Below are positions 9,258 through 18,230 of a stretch of DNA of 64,000 nucleotides, in pieces. Each line of letters opens with the position of its first letter. Within the stretch, counting starts at the first letter, position 1. Source of the stretch: Cellvibrio sp. PSBB006 (lineage in GTDB: Bacteria > Pseudomonadota > Gammaproteobacteria > Pseudomonadales > Cellvibrionaceae); assembly GCF_002162135.1 (NCBI RefSeq), contig NZ_CP021382.1, forward strand, positions 620,001 to 684,000, read 5' to 3'. The position numbers and the translations under genes were made by a program. The notes beneath the pieces were generated by a model, which ran no database searches, was not told the DNA's origin, and was given only the letters and a program-made list of their open reading frames with translations.

Positions 9258-10079
9258 TCAGGCTTGATCTTTCCAGCGCCGGATTGCCCCAAAAACGTCT
9301 GCATCCGAGGTTAACAGGGTGCCGGCATGGCGCTCGGCGGCGGCCTTGACGGTCGGTAAATGACAACGCAAAAAAGGATTGGTGCGTCGTTCAAGTGCAA
9401 TGGTGGAGGGCAGGGTGCTCAGGTGTTGTTGGCGCAGCTGCTGTGTTTGTTGCAAACGGTCCGTAAGCGCTTTGTTGTCAGGCTCAATCTTGAGGGCGAA
9501 CTGCAGGTTAGCGAGGGTGTATTCATGGGAGCAGTAAATCAGCGTGTTCTCAGGTAAGGCGGCGAGCTTGTTAAGTGACGCGAGCATTTGTTCTGGCTGG
9601 CCTTCAAACATTCGTCCGCAGCCCCCGGCGAACAGACTGTCTCCGCAAAAGAGCTTTGTCGGTTCGCTGTCGGTGTGAAGGTAGGCCAGGTGATCCAGTG
9701 TATGGCCGGGTACGGCCAATACATCCAGTTGCAGGTCAGGCAATTCGAGGGTATCGCCGCCATGCAGTTTATGAGTTACTTGCGGAATTCGCTGGGAATC
9801 GGGGCCGTAAACCGACACGGGGAACTGGGCCAATAAATCATTGATACCATCCGTGTGATCCCAGTGATGGTGGGTGATAATAATTCCAGCCAGATTCAAC
9901 TGGTGCCGTCGCAGACAATCCAGAACCGGCTGCGCATCGCCCGGATCGAGAATATAGGCGTCCGGCTTTTCCGGCACCGGTTGCAGCAACCAGAAATAAT
10001 TGCTCTCAAGGGCCGGGATAGAGTAAACAGTTAACACAATTGGATCGCTCGCAGGGTGATGGTGTACCGCAAGGGACAA
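9258..10079 (-). CDS. gloB: Hydroxyacylglutathione hydrolase (glyoxalase II)
   Basis: Glyoxalase II hydrolyses S-D-lactoylglutathione to D-lactate and glutathione, completing methylglyoxal detoxification in the cytoplasm. The metallo-beta-lactamase binuclear zinc motif THHHWDHTDG is present, followed by the further ligands in VPGHTLDHLAY, the Asp in CGDSLFAGGCGRMFEG, and SHEYTLANLQFA. The C-terminal substrate-binding part includes NPFLRC. The length, 273 residues, is slightly above the usual 250-260 because of the N-terminal extension from a TTG start at 10079. A later in-frame GTG before VYSIPALESNYFWLL would give the conventional N-terminus. It is divergent from the methyltransferase-like gene, with only about 46 nt between them, as in Pseudomonas. 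Confidence 0.94.
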   Translation of the reverse strand: MSLAVHHHPASDPIVLTVYSIPALESNYFWLLQPVPEKPDAYILDPGDAQPVLDCLRRHQLNLAGIIITHHHWDHTDGINDLLAQFPVSVYGPDSQRIPQVTHKLHGGDTLELPDLQLDVLAVPGHTLDHLAYLHTDSEPTKLFCGDSLFAGGCGRMFEGQPEQMLASLNKLAALPENTLIYCSHEYTLANLQFALKIEPDNKALTDRLQQTQQLRQQHLSTLPSTIALERRTNPFLRCHLPTVKAAAERHAGTLLTSDADVFGAIRRWKDQA

Positions 10080-10125
10080 GCCTAGCCTTCTCCGAGTTCA
10101 AAATACAAGTTACCGGGGACATACC

Positions 10126-10974
10126 ATGTCGCATCAGTCATTGGGGCCACTGCGCCAGTTCTGGCGAAAGCACTTCGGTGTTTTGCCTGAAGAAGAGTCA
10201 ATCCGGGATATGGTCAGCTGGTTTGAAACACCGCTCGGTGAAGCCCTGTTGAGTGAGGAGGGGGAATCTATCGAACAAGCCTTGCATTGCTTGTTTGGAT
10301 ACCATCTATTGCAAATGAGCATTAGTCCTCGACTGGATCTGGGGCATTCCAGTCGCATTACCCACCGCTTTTCCTTGAGCCCGGTGTCCGATGAAAACCC
10401 CAGTCTATCTGCCTTGTGCGACTTCGCCGAATTGCCGCTTCCGGAGGAGTCGATTGATGTCGTACTCCTGCATCATGTCCTGGATTACAGCCAAAGCCCC
10501 CATCAGTTATTAAGGGAATCGGCCCGTGTGCTTATTCCGCGGGGGCATCTCGTTATTCTGGGGTTCAATCCCTGGAGTGTGTTCGGCACCTGCCGTTGGT
10601 TTGCCCGCTTCTTCAGCCGCAAGCCGCGCTGGCGCCATCAGTCCTTGCGGCTGGGGCGGATTCTGGACTGGCTGACGTTGTTGGATTTCGAGTCAGTGGA
10701 TATCCAGCAAGGTTTCTATCGTTTACCCTTGCAGCATCCAGGCGCCATCAAACATTTGCATTGGCTTGAGCGCTGGGGTAAAAGGCTGCGTCTGCCTTGG
10801 GGTGGCTATTACATGATTGTGGCGCGTAAGGAGCGTATTGCGTTGACACCCCTGAAGCCTGCATGGCGCACGCTAAAACCGGTACCGGGGTTAGGTATTA
10901 CCAAGCTTCACGGGCGGGTCAAAAGTCCTTCCATCAAGGTCGCGAAGACCAATCAAAACGATAGGGAAGAGTAA
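10126..10974 (+). CDS. SAM-dependent methyltransferase-like protein, degenerate motif I
   Basis: The 282-residue protein matches the class I methyltransferase-like gene conserved between gloB and rnhA in pseudomonads (P. aeruginosa PA1814 position). The downstream half of a Rossmann methyltransferase is clear: [20 protein letters not shown] corresponds to post-I and motif II, and [22 protein letters not shown] to motif III. However, the glycine-rich SAM-binding motif I expected near 70-80 is not recognisable; that part reads [16 protein letters not shown] binding is therefore uncertain and the protein could have a non-catalytic role. The basic C-terminal tail is probably disordered. rnhA starts 2 nt after its stop, so the two are co-transcribed. 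Substrate unknown. Confidence 0.8.
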   Translation: MSHQSLGPLRQFWRKHFGVLPEEESIRDMVSWFETPLGEALLSEEGESIEQALHCLFGYHLLQMSISPRLDLGHSSRITHRFSLSPVSDENPSLSALCDFAELPLPEESIDVVLLHHVLDYSQSPHQLLRESARVLIPRGHLVILGFNPWSVFGTCRWFARFFSRKPRWRHQSLRLGRILDWLTLLDFESVDIQQGFYRLPLQHPGAIKHLHWLERWGKRLRLPWGGYYMIVARKERIALTPLKPAWRTLKPVPGLGITKLHGRVKSPSIKVAKTNQNDREE

Positions 10975-10976
10975 GT

Positions 10977-11414
10977 TTGAAACATGTTGAGATATTCACC
11001 GATGGTGCCTGTCGGGGTAACCCTGGTCCCGGTGGCTGGGGTGCGTTATTGCGCTTTGGCACGATAGAAAAATCCCTGCACGGGGGTGAGAAACTGACGA
11101 CCAATAATCGTATGGAGCTGATGGCAGCCATTGAAGGGCTTTCAGCCTTGAAAGAGCCCTGCGAGGTCGTGATCACCACTGACTCCCAATATGTGCGCAA
11201 GGGAATAACCGAATGGCTGGCTGGCTGGAAGCGCAATGGCTGGCGCACTGCGAGCAAGCAACCGGTAAAAAATGCCGATCTGTGGCAACGGCTTGATGAA
11301 CTTAACCAGCGTCATAAAGTGGAATGGCACTGGGTCAAGGGCCACAGCGGACATCGCGAGAATGAACTGGCCGATCTGCTGGCCAATCGCGGCATTGATG
11401 AATTTTCACATTAA
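10977..11414 (+). CDS. rnhA: Ribonuclease HI
   Basis: RNase HI removes RNA from RNA-DNA hybrids such as R-loops and primers. At 145 residues it has the standard bacterial length. The four catalytic carboxylates appear in [17 protein letters not shown] (Asp), [13 protein letters not shown] (Glu), TTDSQYV (Asp) and [11 protein letters not shown] (Asp), with the catalytic-loop His in HSGHRENE. The basic protrusion [20 protein letters not shown] is present. Translation starts at TTG 10977, just 2 nt after the preceding stop codon, consistent with translational coupling. dnaQ starts 11 nt after it ends, giving the rnhA-dnaQ pairing common in gammaproteobacteria, though here in the same rather than the divergent orientation seen in E. 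coli. Confidence 0.97.
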   Translation: MKHVEIFTDGACRGNPGPGGWGALLRFGTIEKSLHGGEKLTTNNRMELMAAIEGLSALKEPCEVVITTDSQYVRKGITEWLAGWKRNGWRTASKQPVKNADLWQRLDELNQRHKVEWHWVKGHSGHRENELADLLANRGIDEFSH

Positions 11415-11425
11415 CAGGGGTAAGC

Positions 11426-12148
11426 ATGCGTCAGGTTGTACTGGATACCGAAACCACAGGTCTTGAAACCGCTCAGGATCACAGGATCATTGAGATTGGT
11501 TGTGTTGAACTCTTCAACCGCCGCCTGACGGGGCGGCATTATCACCAGTACATCAACCCGGAACGCGAGGTGGACGCAGGGGCCTTTGAAGTGCACGGTA
11601 TCAGCAATGAGATGCTCGCAGACAAACCGGTATTTGCGAAAATTGCCGAGGATTTTCTGGACTTTATCGGTGATGCCGAACTGGTTATCCATAACGCGCC
11701 CTTTGATATCGGCTTTATCGACCACGAACTGCGCAAGCTTAATCCTGCCCACCAATCCATAACCCGCCGCTGCAATGTGGTCGACAGCCTTCTGTTGGCA
11801 CGAAGTAAGCACCCCGGGCAGAAAAATAATCTGGATGCCCTGTGCAAACGCTATGGCGTAGACAATTCCCAGCGCGAGCTCCACGGCGCGTTGCTGGATG
11901 CCGAGATTCTGGCCGACGTGTATCTGCTAATGACAGGCGGCCAAACGGCGCTGTCATTGAGTGGTAACCAGTCCAAGGGGGATGGCGCCGCTGCCGTCAG
12001 CGAAATTCGCCGCCTGAACCCCGGCCGTCGGCCTTTGCCCGTCATCGCCGCGACTCTTGACGAGTTGACGGCTCATGAAGAAAAACTGGCGGCTATCGAC
12101 AAAAGCAGCGGTGGCAATTGCGTTTGGCTGCAAGTTGCCGATGCGTGA
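11426..12148 (+). CDS. dnaQ: DNA polymerase III epsilon subunit (3'-5' proofreading exonuclease)
   Basis: The epsilon subunit proofreads replication errors within the Pol III core. At 240 residues it matches E. coli DnaQ (243). DEDDh exonuclease motifs are intact: ExoI VLDTETTGLE, ExoII HNAPFDIGFIDHEL and ExoIII with HGALLDAEILADVYL (catalytic His and Asp). After the catalytic domain the QTALSLSG segment at about 173-180 corresponds to the beta-clamp-binding motif (QTSMAF in E. coli), and the C-terminal tail would bind the alpha subunit. RBS AGGGG lies just upstream of the ATG. It is the last gene of the methyltransferase-rnhA-dnaQ unit; about 220 nt separate it from the next gene. Confidence 0.97.
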   Translation: MRQVVLDTETTGLETAQDHRIIEIGCVELFNRRLTGRHYHQYINPEREVDAGAFEVHGISNEMLADKPVFAKIAEDFLDFIGDAELVIHNAPFDIGFIDHELRKLNPAHQSITRRCNVVDSLLLARSKHPGQKNNLDALCKRYGVDNSQRELHGALLDAEILADVYLLMTGGQTALSLSGNQSKGDGAAAVSEIRRLNPGRRPLPVIAATLDELTAHEEKLAAIDKSSGGNCVWLQVADA

Positions 12149-12367
12149 TTTGCGAAATAATTAGCAATAATGACAATGACTTAGCGGCTTTTTATAAAAT
12201 CCATATTAGAATTGTTAACTTAACATCAAAAAGCGGCGTGACCTGGTATACATTGCTGCCATCATTCGCCAGCCCAAAGTAAGCAACAGGGAATATCTTG
12301 CGCTAAGCTAATCAAGCCCGGTGTGGTTGTCGATCGCGCCTTTTTACTGTCAGTTAAGGAAGTACTC

Positions 12368-14071
12368 GTGAGCAATAGCGAAACTCTCAATCTAGCCTCC
12401 CTGAAGATGGTTCAGGATGAATTGGTTGCCACTATTGAACAATCTGCCGTGGGGCTTGAGCAATTCGCCAATGACCGCAATAACGGTGAATTGCTGCAAA
12501 ATTGTATCGACGGTATTAAGCAGATTCGCGGCACATTGAGTCTGATTCAGCTCAAAGGTGTAGACCTGCTGGCGGAGGAGTTGGTGGAACATATCACCGA
12601 GATTACCCTGGGTGAGGAAACCAAAACCAATCGTAAATTGGAGTTGTTGACCTCGGCTTTTTTTATCCTGCCGCGCTACCTTGAATACTGCACGCAAACC
12701 TCCCGCAGTATGGCCATGCTGCTGATCCCCCATATCAATGAGTTGCGCCAGGCGCGTAAAGCCCCTCTGGTACCCGAAAGCCATTTCTACCAATACGAGC
12801 CGCCGACTGGTGTTGCACGCCCGGCATCCGCTGCGCCATTGAACGAAGACTTAATGGCGTTGGTGCGCCGTTTGCGTCACATGTACCAAACCGGTCTGTT
12901 GAAGGTGCTCCAGGGTGTACAGGTTAAACCCTCTCTGGGCATGATGTGTCGCGCCATGGATCGTTTGGACGCTGCCAGTGGTACAGCACCTTTCGGTAAT
13001 CTCTGGTGGGTAGCCTCAGCGGCTTTTACAGCGATCTCGGACAAAGATATGCAGCTGACCAAGGGGCGCAAGTTGCTGTTCAGTGCCCTGGATCGCGAGA
13101 TAAAACGGTTACAGATGGAAGGGAAGCAGTCTCTCGCGCGTCAGCCGGACAAGAATTTATTGAAAGACCTGTTGTACATTGTGGCGCTGTCCCGGGCGAC
13201 AGATGACAAAGTCAGGGCTGTTGCGACGGCTTACGATATTAAACCGGTTCGTTATACCGATGCCGAGCTGGCTCGTGAGATGGAGTTCCTCAAAGGACCG
13301 AGCGCCAATACCTTAAATTCCATGGCGGCCGTGTTGAGCGATGAATTGCGCAGCACAAAAAATATCCTGGAGCGGGCAGCCCAAGGCGGTGCTGAACTGT
13401 TGAGTGAAACGCCCGAGCTGGTGGATACGCTGAAAAAGGTGGCCGATATCCTGTCGGTAGTCGGCTTGGTTGCACCCAGCACCAGTCTGAAACAGGAAAT
13501 CGAAAAGATTGCCCATTGGCAAAAAACCAAAAAGCCGGTGAGCCCGGACGAATTATTGGGTGTAGCGGACACCTTGCTGTACGTTGAAAGTACGATTTCA
13601 GGTCTGGGCAAGGTCAATCTTTCCGACGAAAAGCTCGCGCAGATCAATGCGTTATCCCGCGATGATGCCATGGCCCACAGCCAGATCGCTGAGGCTGAGC
13701 GCCTGGTTATCGAAGAGGCTGAGTCCGGGCTGGCTATGGTCAAACGCGCCTTGAGTTCTTTTATAGAATCCAATTACGACAAAGCGCATATCCACAATAT
13801 TGTCGGTACGCTCGACAGCGTGCGTGGCGGTATGTTTGTGCTGGGTTTATCCCGGGCAGCCAAGGTGCTGGCAAAATGCATTGAATTTATCGAGGTGTCG
13901 CTGCTGCGCAACGAGCAAATGGCGGCTGTGCAACATATGCTGGAAACCTTTGCCGACGCCATCATCAGCCTTGAATATTACCTCGACAGTATCAAGATCG
14001 ATAAAAATGCTGATACCAGCGTGCTGGAAATTGCCGAAGAGAGCCTGGAGGCATTAGGTTATCGGGTGTAA
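12368..14071 (+). CDS. Degenerate Hpt-like scaffold protein, related to ChpA/PilL N-terminus
   Basis: The 567-residue cytoplasmic, largely helical protein resembles the N-terminal histidine-phosphotransfer-like part of ChpA/PilL, the chemotaxis kinase controlling type IV pili. It is encoded here without any kinase core, CheW or receiver domain. Segments around QIRGTLSLIQLKGVDLLAEE (about 50-70) and LDSVRGGMFVLGLSRAAK near the C-terminus align with the Hpt helix that normally carries HxxKG, but the phospho-accepting histidine is absent in both. A gene of this kind neighbours nudC in Pseudomonas, where it is often misnamed ferrous iron transporter B. GTG at 12368 is chosen because AAGGAAG lies 7 nt upstream; an earlier in-frame start at 12323 has no ribosome site. 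nudC starts 2 nt downstream. Function unknown. Confidence 0.8.
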   Translation: MSNSETLNLASLKMVQDELVATIEQSAVGLEQFANDRNNGELLQNCIDGIKQIRGTLSLIQLKGVDLLAEELVEHITEITLGEETKTNRKLELLTSAFFILPRYLEYCTQTSRSMAMLLIPHINELRQARKAPLVPESHFYQYEPPTGVARPASAAPLNEDLMALVRRLRHMYQTGLLKVLQGVQVKPSLGMMCRAMDRLDAASGTAPFGNLWWVASAAFTAISDKDMQLTKGRKLLFSALDREIKRLQMEGKQSLARQPDKNLLKDLLYIVALSRATDDKVRAVATAYDIKPVRYTDAELAREMEFLKGPSANTLNSMAAVLSDELRSTKNILERAAQGGAELLSETPELVDTLKKVADILSVVGLVAPSTSLKQEIEKIAHWQKTKKPVSPDELLGVADTLLYVESTISGLGKVNLSDEKLAQINALSRDDAMAHSQIAEAERLVIEEAESGLAMVKRALSSFIESNYDKAHIHNIVGTLDSVRGGMFVLGLSRAAKVLAKCIEFIEVSLLRNEQMAAVQHMLETFADAIISLEYYLDSIKIDKNADTSVLEIAEESLEALGYRV

Positions 14072-14073
14072 CC

Positions 14074-14889
14074 ATGGTTTTTATTCCCGCCACACAGCCA
14101 GCCCAGGTCGCCACGGCGACCTGCTACATTCCCGTCGCAAACGGTCAATTAGTGAATCCTGTCGGGAGCACCTGGCGACCTTTTTCTCAGGCTGAATTTG
14201 CTGCAACCCATCTTGTTATCAATAGCCAACACTTTATGGGCTATCTCGATCGCGCGGCCTGCTGGGCTGTGGATGTGGAAAAGCCAACAGATACGGCTAC
14301 ATGGCAGTGGCAGGGCTTGCGCAGCCTGTTGGGGATGGTAAATGAAGAGTACTTCCTGCTGGCCGGTCGTGCATTGCAGGTAGTCCAGTGGCATCTGGAT
14401 CACCAGTTCTGCGGACGCTGCGGCCGTCCTACCGTCAGCAATGATGATGAGCGCGCTAAAGTCTGCCATCAATGCGAAATCCACTTTTATCCCCGCTTGT
14501 CCCCCTGCGTTATCGTATTGATAACGCGCGGAGATGAATGTTTGCTGGCGCAGCATGCCCGCTCAAAACAGGCCATCTATACCGCGCTCGCCGGTTTTGT
14601 AGAGGCGGGTGAACGCCTGGAAGATACCATTCACCGCGAGATCCTTGAGGAAGTCGGAGTCGCTGTTCATTCGCCACGTTATTTTCATAGCCAACCCTGG
14701 CCATTTCCCCATCAGTTAATGCTTGGCTTTCACGCTGAGTATGCCTCCGGCGATATTCAGATCGACAACGATGAAATTGTGGATGCACGTTGGTGGCGCT
14801 ACGATCAGTTGCCTCAGGTGCCGCCAATCGCTACTCTAGCGGGTCAATTGATCGCGCATTTTGTCCAACAGCAAACCAATCAAAAATAA
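14074..14889 (+). CDS. nudC: NADH pyrophosphatase / NAD-RNA decapping hydrolase
   Basis: NudC hydrolyses NAD(H) to NMN(H) and AMP and removes NAD caps from RNA. At 271 residues it is close to E. coli NudC (257). Domains in order: an N-terminal NUDIX-like domain (1-105), a zinc ribbon with the two cysteine pairs FCGRCG and VCHQCE (about 112-133), and a catalytic Nudix domain. The Nudix box runs from GFVEAGERLE through REILEEVGV, giving the canonical G-x5-E-x7-REUxEExGU pattern. The family tail motif SQPWPFPHQLMLGF, diagnostic of NudC rather than other Nudix enzymes, is present. It starts 2 nt after the preceding gene and probably shares its transcript. Confidence 0.96.
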   Translation: MVFIPATQPAQVATATCYIPVANGQLVNPVGSTWRPFSQAEFAATHLVINSQHFMGYLDRAACWAVDVEKPTDTATWQWQGLRSLLGMVNEEYFLLAGRALQVVQWHLDHQFCGRCGRPTVSNDDERAKVCHQCEIHFYPRLSPCVIVLITRGDECLLAQHARSKQAIYTALAGFVEAGERLEDTIHREILEEVGVAVHSPRYFHSQPWPFPHQLMLGFHAEYASGDIQIDNDEIVDARWWRYDQLPQVPPIATLAGQLIAHFVQQQTNQK

Positions 14890-14905
14890 TCCGACCGGGA
14901 GCAAC

Positions 14906-15559
14906 ATGTTATACACCCTCATAGCATTAGTGGTGATTACGATAGGTGGCTTAATCGCGTACAAGGCGTTGAGTATCCTGCTCCGCGGCAGTTGGATCAT
15001 GGGATGGCTGCGAGGCATGTTCGGGTTGATCCTGTTAACGGTCGCCCTGGCGGTCGGGCTGATTGCATACGATATCTTTCGTTATAAACAGATTATGCAA
15101 GAGCAAGTGATCGCCACGATCAATTTTGAAAAGATAGAAGATCAGCATTTTGATGCGGTGCTGGTGGATAGCAAGGGCAATGAACATCGCTACACCTTGC
15201 GCGGCGATCAATGGCAACTGGATGCACGGGTCGTCAAATGGAAGGGTTATCTGGGAACCTTTGGCCTGCGTCCGGCCTATCGCCTGGATCGAATTAACGG
15301 ACGCTATTACGATCTTGAACAGGAGCGCACCGCCAGCCGCACGGTATATGCATTAAATGAAAGCCTGTACAACCTGGACGTTTGGAACTGGATTAATAAA
15401 TATCCGGAATGGGTTCCGGTGGTGGATGCGATTTACGGTAGCGCAACTTATCTGCCTATGGCTGACGGGGCACTTTATGAAGTTTCCCTGTCCAATACGG
15501 GGCTACTGGCACGTCCACTTAATGCGCCAGCTGAAGATGCGATAGGCGCCTGGCGATAG
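14906..15559 (+). CDS. Conserved inner-membrane protein of unknown function
   Basis: The 217-residue product has two N-terminal membrane helices (about 2-25 and 33-57) followed by a roughly 155-residue soluble domain rich in aromatic residues and beta-strand-like stretches (HRYTLRGDQWQLDARVVKW). Proteins of this type lie between nudC and sohB-like genes in pseudomonads and are variously called multidrug transporter, a name the sequence does not support, since only two helices are visible. ATG 14906 is chosen because GGGAG lies a few nt before it; an upstream TTG at 14861 would overlap nudC without a ribosome site. The soluble part probably faces the periplasm or cytoplasm next to the membrane. 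I do not recognise the fold. Confidence 0.8.
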   Translation: MLYTLIALVVITIGGLIAYKALSILLRGSWIMGWLRGMFGLILLTVALAVGLIAYDIFRYKQIMQEQVIATINFEKIEDQHFDAVLVDSKGNEHRYTLRGDQWQLDARVVKWKGYLGTFGLRPAYRLDRINGRYYDLEQERTASRTVYALNESLYNLDVWNWINKYPEWVPVVDAIYGSATYLPMADGALYEVSLSNTGLLARPLNAPAEDAIGAWR

Positions 15560-15594
15560 CAATTATTATTCAATAAGGTAAATGGGGTAGTCAG

Positions 15595-16692
15595 TTGGAA
15601 TTTTTAACGGAATACGGGTTGTTTCTTGCTAAAACAGTCACGATTGTAGTGGCGATTGGCGTTATTGTGGGCTTGGTCTTTTCGGCGGGACAGCGCCATA
15701 AAAAAACCGATAAAGGCCACATTGAAGTCAATAAGCTCAATGAAAAATTTGAGCATATGCGCGATGTGCTTAAAGAAGCAACACTTGATTCTGAGCAGCT
15801 AAAAACGCTGATGAAGGAAGAGAAAAAGCGTGAAAAAGCAGAGCGTTCAGAAAAGAAAAAAGCCGCTAAGCTTGCTGCGAAAGCCAAACCGGAAAGCACC
15901 ACTGACGAAGCCGATGCAAGCGCAAAGGCAACGGATAAAAAACGTGTGTTTGTCCTCGATTTCCACGGGGATATAAAAGCATCTGCCTGCGATAACCTGC
16001 GCGAAGAAATCAGCGCAGTACTCAGTTTGGCTACAGCGACCGATGAGGTCGTTGTAAAGCTGGAAAGCGGTGGCGGAATGGTGCACAGCTATGGCTTGGC
16101 TGCCAGTCAGTTAGCACGTATCAGCAATAAAAAAATTCCCCTGACGGTTTGTGTGGATAAAGTCGCCGCCAGTGGCGGTTACATGATGGCGTGTGTTGCA
16201 GATAAAATTATTGCTGCACCTTTTGCTGTTCTGGGGTCTATCGGTGTCATTGCCCAGCTGCCCAATTTCCACAAACTGCTCAAGAAAAATAATATTGATT
16301 ACGAGATGTTTACGGCGGGTGAGTACAAACGCACTGTTACCATGTTCGGTGAAAATACCGACAAGGGGCGCGAGAAATTCAAGGAAGACCTGGAAGACAC
16401 TCATGTGTTATTTAAAGAGTTTGTCAGTGAACATCGTCCCCAGGTAGATATCGCAAAGGTTGCCACGGGTGAGGTTTGGTTCGGGCGTCGTGCAATGGAG
16501 GTTAATCTGGTGGATGGCTTGCACACCAGTGATGAATATCTGCTCACACAAGCTGACAATGCCGACATCTACGAAGTGAGTTACAGTTTCAAAAAATCCT
16601 TACCGGAAAAATTGGGTATCGCCGCGCAAGGCGCCGTGGATCGCCTGCTGTTGACCTGGTGGGAGCGACTGAACTACAACCGTTGGTTTTAA
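15595..16692 (+). CDS. sohB: SohB-type inner-membrane peptidase (S49 family)
   Basis: SohB is an inner-membrane serine protease of the signal-peptide-peptidase family, in E. coli a multicopy suppressor of a degP (htrA) mutant. The 365-residue product has one N-terminal helix (about 9-31), a Lys/Glu-rich coiled or disordered linker (40-112) and the S49 domain. The Ser/Lys dyad is Ser193 in [10 protein letters not shown] and Lys245 in [13 protein letters not shown]; the 52-residue spacing equals that of E. coli SohB. Nearby [18 protein letters not shown] is a family signature. The TTG start at 15595 follows a GGGG-containing ribosome site and gives the membrane anchor directly. A hairpin lies just after the stop. 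It stands alone in orientation between the membrane protein and msrA. Confidence 0.94.
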   Translation: MEFLTEYGLFLAKTVTIVVAIGVIVGLVFSAGQRHKKTDKGHIEVNKLNEKFEHMRDVLKEATLDSEQLKTLMKEEKKREKAERSEKKKAAKLAAKAKPESTTDEADASAKATDKKRVFVLDFHGDIKASACDNLREEISAVLSLATATDEVVVKLESGGGMVHSYGLAASQLARISNKKIPLTVCVDKVAASGGYMMACVADKIIAAPFAVLGSIGVIAQLPNFHKLLKKNNIDYEMFTAGEYKRTVTMFGENTDKGREKFKEDLEDTHVLFKEFVSEHRPQVDIAKVATGEVWFGRRAMEVNLVDGLHTSDEYLLTQADNADIYEVSYSFKKSLPEKLGIAAQGAVDRLLLTWWERLNYNRWF

Positions 16693-16698
16693 TTGGTA

Positions 16699-16726
16699 CA
16701 TCGCGCTAAAAAATCCAGGCGCGATG
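16699..16726 (+). terminator. Hairpin after sohB
   Basis: An 8-bp perfect stem (CATCGCGC with GCGCGATG) encloses a 12-nt loop 7 nt after the sohB stop. No good T-run follows, so it may be a weak terminator or an RNA-stabilising hairpin ahead of msrA. Confidence 0.45.
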
Positions 16727-16762
16727 CCTTATTGCTCTGTTCCTGATAATGGAGGCCGTCTG

Positions 16763-17404
16763 ATGTTATACGGTACACAAAAACTCCACATGCCGAGCCC
16801 CGAACAAGCTTTGCCGGGGCGCTCTCAACCCATGCCCGTCAAAAACAACCATTACGTCAACGGCCATACTATCCAGCCACCCTTCCCGGAAAATATGCAG
16901 CAAATTATTTTAGGGTTAGGTTGCTTTTGGGGAGCGGAGCGTCGGTTTTGGCGGCAAGAGGGTGTGTACACCACGGCGGTAGGTTACTCGGCCGGTTACA
17001 CCCCCAACCCGACTTACGAGGAAGTGTGCAGCGGTTTGACGGGCCACAACGAGGTGGTGTTGGTCGTATTTGATCCGGCGATCATTTCGCTTGAAAAAAT
17101 CCTGATGGTGTTTTGGGAATCTCATAACCCAACTCAGGGAATGCGGCAGGGGAATGATCGGGGCACACAATACCGCTCTGGTATTTATACGCTCGATGAG
17201 ATGCAAAAGCAGACGGCGGAAGTGAGTCGAGCGGCTTATCAAGGTGCCTTGTCGGAAGCGGGTTTTGGAGACATTACGACCGAAATTTTAATGGCTACCG
17301 CGTTTTACTATGCCGAGGATTATCATCAACAATACCTCGCGAAAAATCCCGATGGCTATTGCGGCCTCGGCGGTACTGGTGTGAGTTGCAGTAGGTCGGA
17401 TTAG
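16763..17404 (+). CDS. msrA: Peptide-methionine (S)-S-oxide reductase
   Basis: MsrA repairs methionine S-sulfoxide in proteins and free methionine. The product aligns throughout with E. coli MsrA, with the catalytic Cys in [13 protein letters not shown], the signature [27 protein letters not shown], and the recycling cysteines in [13 protein letters not shown] near the end. ATG 16763 is preferred (213 residues): GGAGG lies 7 nt upstream and the protein then begins like E. coli MsrA; the 16724 start lacks support. The last codons and the TAG stop lie inside a REP-like palindrome, so the C-terminal residues SRSD are encoded by the repeat. It converges with yciK, with about 40 nt between. Confidence 0.96.
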   Translation: MLYGTQKLHMPSPEQALPGRSQPMPVKNNHYVNGHTIQPPFPENMQQIILGLGCFWGAERRFWRQEGVYTTAVGYSAGYTPNPTYEEVCSGLTGHNEVVLVVFDPAIISLEKILMVFWESHNPTQGMRQGNDRGTQYRSGIYTLDEMQKQTAEVSRAAYQGALSEAGFGDITTEILMATAFYYAEDYHQQYLAKNPDGYCGLGGTGVSCSRSD

Positions 17405-17426
17405 TCGCAACGCGACGTAATCCGAC
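17391..17426. repeat. REP-like palindrome overlapping the msrA stop
   Basis: A GTAG tetranucleotide is followed by an imperfect palindrome: GTCGGATTA-GTCGC, loop AAC, GCGAC-G-TAATCCGAC. The GTAG head and GTCGGATTA/TAATCCGAC arms match the pattern of REP elements mobilised by RAYT (TnpA-REP) transposases in many gammaproteobacteria. It lies at the msrA/yciK convergence, a typical site, and contains the msrA stop codon. It may also act as a bidirectional terminator. Confidence 0.8.
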
Positions 17427-17444
17427 GATACATTATCAATAATT

Positions 17445-18212
17445 CTACTCCGATATTTCCTCAGCATATTCGAATTGCTGGCCGGATATTCCAATCGAAT
17501 CATCGCCCATCAAATATAAATAAGCTGGCATTAAATCTTCCGGAGGTTTAATGCTGGTGGGATTTTCGGCTGGATAAGCCGCCGCCCGCATGCGGGTGCG
17601 AGTGGCGCCAGGGTTAATACTGTTCACGCGAATACGCGAAGTTTCCTGAAGTTCGTCAGCCAGAGTTTGCATCAAATTTTCGGCAGCAGCTTTGGATGCG
17701 GCATATCCACCCCAAAACGCACGGCCTTGTATACCCACGGTAGAGCCTGTAAATAAGATAGAAGCGTTGGGTGCTTTATCGAGCAAGGGTAGTAGTGCAC
17801 GCGTCAGCATAAAAGGTGCGTTCACATTCACCTGCATGGCGCGCATCCAGGTTGTGCTGCTGTAATTGCTGATGGGCGTACGTTCGCCCAGTTCAGCGGC
17901 ATTGTGCAGGATGCCATCTACGCGTCCAAAAGCATCGTTAATGGCATTACCCAAATCCACGTAATCTTTCTCAACAGCACCTTCAAAGTTGATCGGATAA
18001 ATAGCAGGTTGAGGATGACCAGCTGCTTCGATTTCGTCGTAAACCATTTCAAGTTTGGCCATGGTGCGGCCCAATAAAACAACGGTCGCACCATGTGCGG
18101 CAAACGTCTTTGCGGCTACGCGCCCGATACCGTCGCCGGCACCGGTAACCAGGATAATTTTATCCTGTAATACGTTTGCCGCAGCAGTGTAATCTTTTGG
18201 TATGTGCATCAT
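17445..18212 (-). CDS. yciK: YciK-type short-chain dehydrogenase/reductase
   Basis: This classical SDR oxidoreductase binds NAD(P)(H) in the cytoplasm. It aligns along its length with E. coli YciK: the TGxxxGIG motif appears as VTGAGDGIGR, the NNAG-equivalent as LHNAAELGE, the catalytic Ser in FTGSTVGIQGRAFWG, the YxxxK pair in GGYAASKAA, and the tail LMPAYLYLMGDDSIGISGQ is shared with YciK. Physiological substrate is unknown. The ATG at 18212 (255 residues) is preferred over a TTG at 18230 that directly abuts the mupP stop. It is the last gene of mtaD-ubiG-mupP-yciK, an order also found in Pseudomonas. Confidence 0.92.
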   Translation of the reverse strand: MMHIPKDYTAAANVLQDKIILVTGAGDGIGRVAAKTFAAHGATVVLLGRTMAKLEMVYDEIEAAGHPQPAIYPINFEGAVEKDYVDLGNAINDAFGRVDGILHNAAELGERTPISNYSSTTWMRAMQVNVNAPFMLTRALLPLLDKAPNASILFTGSTVGIQGRAFWGGYAASKAAAENLMQTLADELQETSRIRVNSINPGATRTRMRAAAYPAENPTSIKPPEDLMPAYLYLMGDDSIGISGQQFEYAEEISE

Positions 18213-18230
18213 AAATTTGCGTCCCGACAA

